DNA from: Clavelina lepadiformis
Taxonomy: Eukaryota; Chordata; Ascidiacea; Aplousobranchia; Clavelinidae
Direction of reading: 5' to 3'
DNA: 64,000 nucleotides
NCBI RefSeq assembly: GCF_947623445.1
Contig: NC_135240.1
Coordinates: forward strand, 11,284,001-11,348,000
Shown here: piece by piece, positions 58,401 to 64,000 of the stretch
Position numbering within the stretch: the first letter of the stretch is position 1
Layout: every line of letters begins with the position of its first letter
The notes under the pieces: generated by a model
The model's database searches: none
Seen by the model: the letters and a program-made list of their open reading frames with translations, nothing else
What the model was told of the DNA's origin: nothing
Program-made: the position numbers and the translations under genes

Positions 58401-61400
58401 GATTTTCGGCGGTTGCCTTTTACGAGATGACAACCCAGCACACATACCCGATCAACGAAGCTTTTGTGAGCATTTGGATGACTTGGATTAGGGTAGTGAC
58501 GGAGACCGTATGTTTGTTGATTGCTCGTGTTTTGTTTGATAACACTGGGGCACTGTCCACGCCAGTCATCATGGCCGTAAGTTTATTCCTAGCACTAATT
58601 TGCATTTCGATAATACAACCAGTCAACAAGAGATGGGACATGGAGGAGCGCTTAGGACATCCAACCACACATTCCGAAGAAAATTCAGCCACTAACTGAT
58701 CCTCATAAGATGATAAGTTGTTCTTGGAAGAGAACGGTTTCTATTTATCAGGAAACTACCATTGTCAGATTGTTTGAGAATATATGAAATAGAAAATGAC
58801 AGCAACTCAGCGTAGTGCCGATTTTTGAACCAAACAAACGAGAAAAAAGAATATTTAACAACAATTTTCCAACAATTATGGTTGGATGCATACTGTCGTA
58901 AAAGCTATAAATGATCAAAAATTTAAAAAATTCCTTTCATTTCATTATTTTAAACTCCTTTTGGTTTATGTGTTATTCATAAAGTTACACCCTGGCAGGT
59001 TAAATGAGTTTTTATGTTTCTTAAGCTCTAAAGTTATGAATTAAGCAACGCTTTACCTTTGACGTCACCAACATTCATAATTCAAAATTAAACAACTCAC
59101 ACAAAATAAACGTTCTTTAACCGTCTGTTTTAAGGAATATAGTCATAACAACGCATCAGGTCAGGACATGCAGAGTAAATTTAATACCTGTTCAGCAGTG
59201 TTCTGAAGCTTCAACAAGCCGTTTTCCAGTCGGTCCATTTTCTTGGTCAGTTCGTTGTTGGTGTGCTTAACGAGGTGCTTGTACAAATCAATTTGCTCCA
59301 AAAAGCTTTTTGGAGTTGTGTAGTTATACCTAAGGAGTAAATGATCATCGTCGTGTAGTAAATGATCATCATAAGTAGTTAAAAAATTTTAAAAAATGTT
59401 TATATACTTTGGTAAATAAGCGGTTACCAAGTATTTGCGATAAGTTACCTTCTGTCATTTTGTTTGTATTGCTGACTGACTTCGTTAACGGTAACGTGCG
59501 CATGCGCCATAAACTTAGCGATGCTATCTACAACTGTGTCGTCTCCCTCTAAGGACGAACCTATTACGCATATTATAGATGTAATTATATGGTTTAAAAT
59601 ATAGGCCAATAACAATACAAAACCCAAGTCTCCAGTAACATTAAAAGACGATAATAACAGTGTGTCTACCGTCCGACTTTAAGTCGATAAAGATTTCAAT
59701 AAAATTCGTTTACTTTCCACTGCTGGTCCGAGTTCTTCAATCTCAGATACAAATCGGCGGCTCACGCTTACGAGTGCCTCGTGCGGCCAGGAATGGAACC
59801 AGTCGATGGCGCAACAGTTGACTAAAGCGGGAAATTTCCTTCCTCTCACGCGCAACGTTGAACCAACAGGCGAGAAGCAGAGTACGATCTGGCAAAAAGG
59901 ATCACGAACATGATGAATCATAAACTACAGTATGTTAGTTTTGAGGCGAATTGGGACAGTTGTTGAATTGAATTATCAGCTACGATCAGGATACGTGCTA
60001 CCAACAAGTAGTAGCTGTAATTACAAGTGACCTTAATAGCTATCACCTTTAATTGATTTCGGACACGATCTAAGAAGAAATTCCAACAATTTTCTCGCGA
60101 GTCAAACAAACCAGAAGCTCTCACTTCTCCCCTTACGGCGTTAATGATCTCTTCCGTCTCCTCTTCGCTGAACAGATCGGAAACCTCTCCTGTAGGTAAA
60201 GGCAGACGCAAAAGATGAATACTTTTCAACCGAGAGCAAACGAGTACAGCATAAGGAATTAGCACTTTACTGTAGAGTTTACTTAACTTCTGCACTTTGC
60301 CAACGTTTATTAAATTTGTTATTAAGTCATGTTGTATTACCAGGCTGGTTGATGCAATACGGTTTCAGAAAGGTGTTTATACACAATTCATTTCTTGAAT
60401 GGTATCATATTCAACAATAATTGCATGTTTAATAGATAATATAATTAGTTGGAAGATCGGATTTCTTCATCCTACTGTATATAAGATACAGTCATTGCTG
60501 CTATGGTGGTTAAACCATCACACAACGAATAATCCAACCGACAAATATTTACTGTGGAAAGTAGCGGTTTTACGACAAGTCCGTTGAGTGTGGCTTGTAG
60601 TTAAACTGTAACTTTTAATTGCGGCTTACCGTTAGTAGTACGCTACATTATTACAAGGAAAGCAAGTTGGTACAGCCTTTTTTTTCTATACTTACATGTT
60701 ATCATCTTTGAAAAAAGTGTGTTGTTGTCAAATCTGTTTTAAGTAACTTAGGAAAAGAATTATCTTTTTACGTATAGAGATTAACCTATAACTGACCCAT
60801 TGCAAGATGATCATTGATCAAGACCAAAAATCTTTCGTCTGGGACGTGAGCATCAGTCATCAAGAATACTGTTCCGATACATTTGACACCCGTACGTATG
60901 TACAGGGTTATTAGATCGGCCTTAGCAAGAAAAACCTTTGTTAACTTTTGAATAGAAATTGAAAAAAGTTAATATATAACTTACACGACTGACAACAGTA
61001 AACATGAAAGCTTTCAGATTTCCCCCAGCAAAATGTTTGCTCTATTCATTCGAAGTTTTACAGTAACATACCTTCAAGTCTTGTATGCTGTAACCTTTCT
61101 TAAGCGTCAACTGAAAAACATCCAAGCCAGAGATGAATGCGGCTAAGCGCGAAAGACTTTGCTTTCCACTTCCACCTACACCGACCAGCAGTGCATTGCC
61201 ACGAGGTGACTCCAAAATGCGATTTATTCGACAACTGCGTTCAAGATGAAGGTTGGTTAACAGCGTTTCAGGAGACACCGAAGTTGATACAGACAAACTT
61301 ATAATTACATGTGTTATCTCCAAAAGTGTCACGAATTACAAGTTTTTTGTATTAGTGCAAAAACATCGATGTTTGAACGCCGATTGCAGAGTCAAGTTAT

Positions 61401-62217
61401 TTTTGTACTTTCTTAGAAAAAGACTCGAGTCAATTTGAGTCTTTGAAAAATGCGACTCGAGTCATTACGACTATGGCCTATTGTGACACGAGTTTGTAGT
61501 TAGTACCGCTTTATGGATCAATTATCCCCTACGCCTATGTGGCCATAGCAACAAGCATTAAAAATAGGTGAATAATAATCAAGTAAATAAAAGCATACGC
61601 TTATCGTGCACTCACACATGCATGATGGCATCTTCAAACAGAACGAGATTCATGACAGGTAAAACATCATTGTGGTTGTCAAGAGCTTCGAGCAGAGTCT
61701 GATGGAGATGATCCCATTTACGCACCGGCATGTACCTAACAGTGCACGAGTTCTTTGTCAATAACCCACGATCAAGCGCTTTAGCAGATGTGAAAAACTT
61801 TTCTGTTACCTTGGTTCGCCGACTCCTTCGGCAAAGTGACAGTATATATTAGGCTTTGATAACATTTTGTCGTGGAAGTCTTCTCCTCCCTAAATAAAGT
61901 AAAGCAAAGAAAAATGTTCCAACGATGCAAAATGTCGAGGTTGTTTTATTGAGTTCAAAGCTCATATAATGAACAAAACAAACGGATGGGCACCGTCATA
62001 ACAAAAGCAAGAGTTGTCTGCAGATTTTGTCAAATATAATTATTCACGCCCTGACCTCGAATACTCTCTTTGCAGCTTCGCTCAGTATTTTCTCGAAAGT
62101 CAAAGAATCTTTTTCTTCAACCATCTTGTCTCCGTATACTCTGGCAGATTCGTGAAGCCATAACCTGATAACATCCAGTTGAGTTTTGACACAGTCAGGG
62201 GTGGCAAACAGCAAGCC
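47642..62217 (-). CDS. Axonemal outer-arm dynein heavy chain (DNAH9/11/17 type), C-terminal 1,811 residues
   Basis: ATP-driven motor subunit of the ciliary or flagellar outer dynein arm. 34 exons in the window sum to 5,436 nt and stay in frame from an open 5' end (62217) to TAA at 47642-47644. A full chain has about 4,500 residues, so the stem and AAA1-AAA3 lie beyond the right edge. The C-terminus ([52 protein letters not shown]) matches the beta-type chains DNAH9, DNAH11 and DNAH17. I cannot tell which. Introns are mostly 40-400 bp. One of 3.9 kb hosts the transporter at 57224-58699. Exon lists are in the three following entries. Confidence 0.95.
52535..55312 (-). CDS. Dynein exons 10-17: stalk, microtubule-binding domain, start of AAA5
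   Basis: Exons: 55166-55312, 54709-54966, 54375-54547, 53906-54130, 53448-53662, 53099-53247, 52801-52900, 52535-52670. They continue coiled coil 1 ([18 protein letters not shown]). The microtubule-binding domain follows ([43 protein letters not shown]), then coiled coil 2 ([19 protein letters not shown]). AAA5 begins at [20 protein letters not shown]. The acceptor before 53662 (TATGAAG) has a poor pyrimidine tract but is fixed by frame and conservation. Confidence 0.93.
55313..57190. other. Dynein intron, part downstream of the nested gene's promoter side
   Basis: No second gene seen. A 60-bp AT-only tract (56985-57050, TATAATTATATAATT-like) lies about 180 bp before the transporter ATG and could be part of its promoter. 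Confidence 0.4.
57224..58699 (+). CDS. MFS transporter, SLC49/FLVCR-like, nested in a dynein intron
   Basis: A single-exon gene of 491 codons (ATG 57224; a second ATG at 57233 in the context AAAATGA may be the true start; TAA... the frame ends TGA 58697-58699). It has about 12 hydrophobic segments in two halves with a central charged loop ([20 protein letters not shown], near 245-265), the major facilitator layout. Residues about 133-188 ([40 protein letters not shown], then a hydrophobic helix ending LPSYL) resemble the FLVCR/SLC49 family, whose vertebrate members carry choline, ethanolamine or haem. Substrate here is unknown. It lies opposite to dynein in the 3.9-kb intron between exons 9 and 10. 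AATAAA at 59105 could end the transcript. Absence of introns suggests a retrocopy origin. Confidence 0.82.
   Translation: MYKMTEIVELQERQHLLSNENLQVQATSLRWLVLLILMLLTMFVSFEKVSFGQVSDVYVAYFEVSNALMDWAFVGIKVGKIIACPILAYFISANYLSLQRLTFAAFASLTGACVCVIVSLVNSASFAILAVGQVGIAVAALVVITYPAMLSPVWFKSREVGTAIGAFEASIGAGLSLGFVLPSYLFDHGVSKCGRQGNTSSSLNLKLQLHCDARVAKYMYLGLLGATVLLFTLALVFVKDEPTYPPTLSQAYKRIQKDPTKDWSFSNYICQCKQLLTDITFVALCSAFGVAIYIGHIEFILMLPVVHKILAAAEYDVTTHVISGYVMVAYAVGILLGSVVGGALVNMHKRLRLQAQVGILVELLATVGLTLSYKFDQLVALIVCNFLFGFFSRFSAVAFYEMTTQHTYPINEAFVSIWMTWIRVVTETVCLLIARVLFDNTGALSTPVIMAVSLFLALICISIIQPVNKRWDMEERLGHPTTHSEENSATN
58700..59187. other. 3' flank of the nested transporter inside the dynein intron
   Basis: AT-rich, no further ORF. 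AATAAA at 59105-59110 on the plus strand is the best polyadenylation signal for the transporter. Confidence 0.45.
59188..62217 (-). CDS. Dynein exons 1-9 of the window: AAA4 and first stalk helix
   Basis: Exons (5' to 3'): 62056-62217, 61810-61889, 61616-61735, 61072-61234, 60797-60920, 60047-60189, 59714-59888, 59449-59560, 59188-59329. They begin at [20 protein letters not shown], just before AAA4. They include the AAA4 P-loop GVGGSGKQS (exon 4), the Walker B-like [10 protein letters not shown] (exon 5), [12 protein letters not shown], and the start of coiled coil 1 ([13 protein letters not shown], exon 9). Splice phases agree at every junction. The exon before 62217 is more than 1.7 kb upstream or off the edge. 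Confidence 0.93.
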
Positions 62218-64000
62218 CTGTTGACGAAAGAAACTGAAGTAAATTTTAAATTGCAGTAAGAATTGACTCTGACCACAAATCTTCAGTGTAGGAAGTCAGT
62301 TGTTTCATGACATACGCTGTGACTTATCAAATCAATACGCGAATTTATTCAAGTAAAACGTGTGCATATGTTCAAACAATTGCAAGTGTGGGAGATATTT
62401 TAAAAAAACCACGAATCTGTCAGTATACATCTACTCTATAAATGTAGTTTAAGTACAGAGGAAGTTGACTTTAAGTGCCAAGTACTGCAGTTTCTACCCA
62501 ATCGATTGGAATATAAAACCTACTTTTACTTTAATTTCCAAAAAAACTGAGAGGTGTATACAAGCGCATAATTTGCAACAAAATGTGCGTAATCTGGTGC
62601 GTAAGTGGAAATTGACCTAACAACAAAAAATTGAGCAATCAACAAAAAAATCGACTTTTAATGGCTTTATGACTTCGCTAATATTGACGCTACGATCTTC
62701 AAACTTGTTTACCGCGATTTTTTTCTTATATTCTCTACTACCAAAAAAAATTAACTTTACGGACCATAAATCGCCTTATTTATAACAAATCTTCCATAAA
62801 GGAATACTTAATAAAATGCAGTTGCTGTTCCAAACATAAAAGATTGCTTTGAAATATTAAAGTTCGTATATGTATTAAATCAATCCCGTACGTTAATAAA
62901 CAAAGTTTTGAAAACGGTGTGTTTTTCTTATTTGAACTTTATAATCCGGTCATATTGTGCAAACTAACACCCTTCCTGCATTTTATCGCCACCTATTGTG
63001 TTATCGACTTACCGCCAATACCTCTGGGTCATTGTAACACCTATTGTGTTGATAATCGTCTGAACTCTACAGTCTAAGTCCTAAGAGCTTAGTTACTTCC
63101 ATTTATTCTTGTATGTAGTGTATATATTTAAAGTCGTTTCGCGTTTACTATTTTATCATTCTGATGAACGAAGATATCAGTACGAAACTAGTCAATGCTT
63201 TTTTTCTGCAAGTAAATGACTATGGTTATGACTGTATGCTTTAGTTGCATTTTTTAAACTACTTGGTACTACTCGAATATGTTCATAAAAGCTGGAATAT
63301 GCAAGCAACTTATTAGCCAAACGTTTTGGTGTCATAGCTTATAAATACCTTTCATAACTTCCATGATTGAAATTTGACACCTATTTGTAAAAGCCACCAA
63401 GGGCTAATTTATGAGAAAAATAAGTCGGTAAAGCATACGTATTAATCCACGGGCGTGTAATTTTTTCGTCAACGGCCCAGTGGGGACAAAAAAAACAGTA
63501 GCCTTAAACGTGCATAAAAATAATGGCGGTGTTAAATTTCTGCTAACAAGTAGCATCGTACTGTACCTAAACCCACGTTCTTTCCACGTTTTTTTCAAAG
63601 TCATTATACAGCATTAACTTCTTTTACGACACGCCATCCAACACAATAGGCCTATTCACGGCACAGCTTGTGCTTTGTGTGATAGATGGTCATCTCGGTG
63701 TCAGTTCAATTTCAAACGATAAAGAACAGAGGAAAATAATCACTTCGTCCTTAACGGAGAAAACCATTTCATAAACGACGATTACGTAACGTGCCCGATC
63801 AAAATTGGGAGGCTTAGTAGCTACACATCCGATAATCCGAAGCAGAATTTCACATTGCGTGTAACAGTAATAAGCGTTTGCTAGTTAGTAAAAACTGTAA
63901 TAAAAAGGGCTTAATAAATGTACTCTCGCCATTTTGGGCAAATAAAATAATCAAATGGTTATTATGAAAAAATAAAACAACACAAGACCACACAAATGTA
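62218..64000. other. Probable dynein intron to the right edge, nothing recognised
   Basis: I searched the minus strand for the next upstream dynein exon (expected FNLRDLSxxFQ-like) and did not find it. AT-rich with no other gene. Confidence 0.45.

Noticed and set aside
63404..63604. Possible dynein or other exon near the right edge
   Set aside because: No motor-domain motif and no paired splice sites.

Overview
This is eukaryotic, AT-rich animal DNA. It has multi-exon genes with GT-AG introns, mostly about 100-600 bp, and many transposons. An outer-arm axonemal dynein, a family of rhodopsin-like GPCRs, a BIR-domain (IAP) gene fragment, a histone H4 fragment, Ty3/gypsy elements and hAT, Mutator and pogo-like DNA transposons point to an invertebrate metazoan. 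The base composition and gene compactness fit an ascidian tunicate (Ciona-like). That is inference; nothing here proves the species.

Layout. (1) 1-900, minus strand: BIR domain of an IAP gene with a stop and frameshift; the gene runs off the left edge. (2) 1147-9097: a minus-strand Ty3/gypsy element with 420-bp LTRs and a 4-bp target duplication. Its 3' LTR is split by a 1,950-bp Mutator-like transposon (1272-3221) with a 9-bp duplication. (3) 10.6-12.4 kb: an unrecognised ORF, then the first 13 codons of histone H4 joined to a retroposon ORF1-like gene with two zinc-binding regions. (4) 12.4-46.6 kb: a GPCR cluster. Copies A (12.7-16.6 kb) and B (36.4-40.3 kb) lie in a nearly identical direct duplication; copy C (27.3-33.4 kb) is a diverged paralogue. 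There is an inverted three-exon fragment (22.4-23.2 kb) and an orphan first exon (46.5 kb). Inside the cluster sit a folded-back gypsy fragment (19.3-22.07 kb), a roughly 2-kb inverted repeat (22.07-24.05 against 28.24-30.35 kb), and a duplicated piece of the dynein gene (24.06-25.51 kb). Copy B alone carries a pogo-like insertion, with the empty site preserved in copy A. (5) 47.6-62.2 kb, minus strand: 34 exons coding the last 1,811 residues of a DNAH9/11/17-type outer-arm dynein heavy chain. It runs from just before AAA4 to the stop and continues off the right edge. A single-exon SLC49/FLVCR-like transporter lies on the opposite strand inside the intron that splits the stalk.

The dynein exons were joined by eye using splice sites, phase and family conservation. 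All 34 exons keep frame (5,436 nt). The GPCR C-terminal exons are uncertain.
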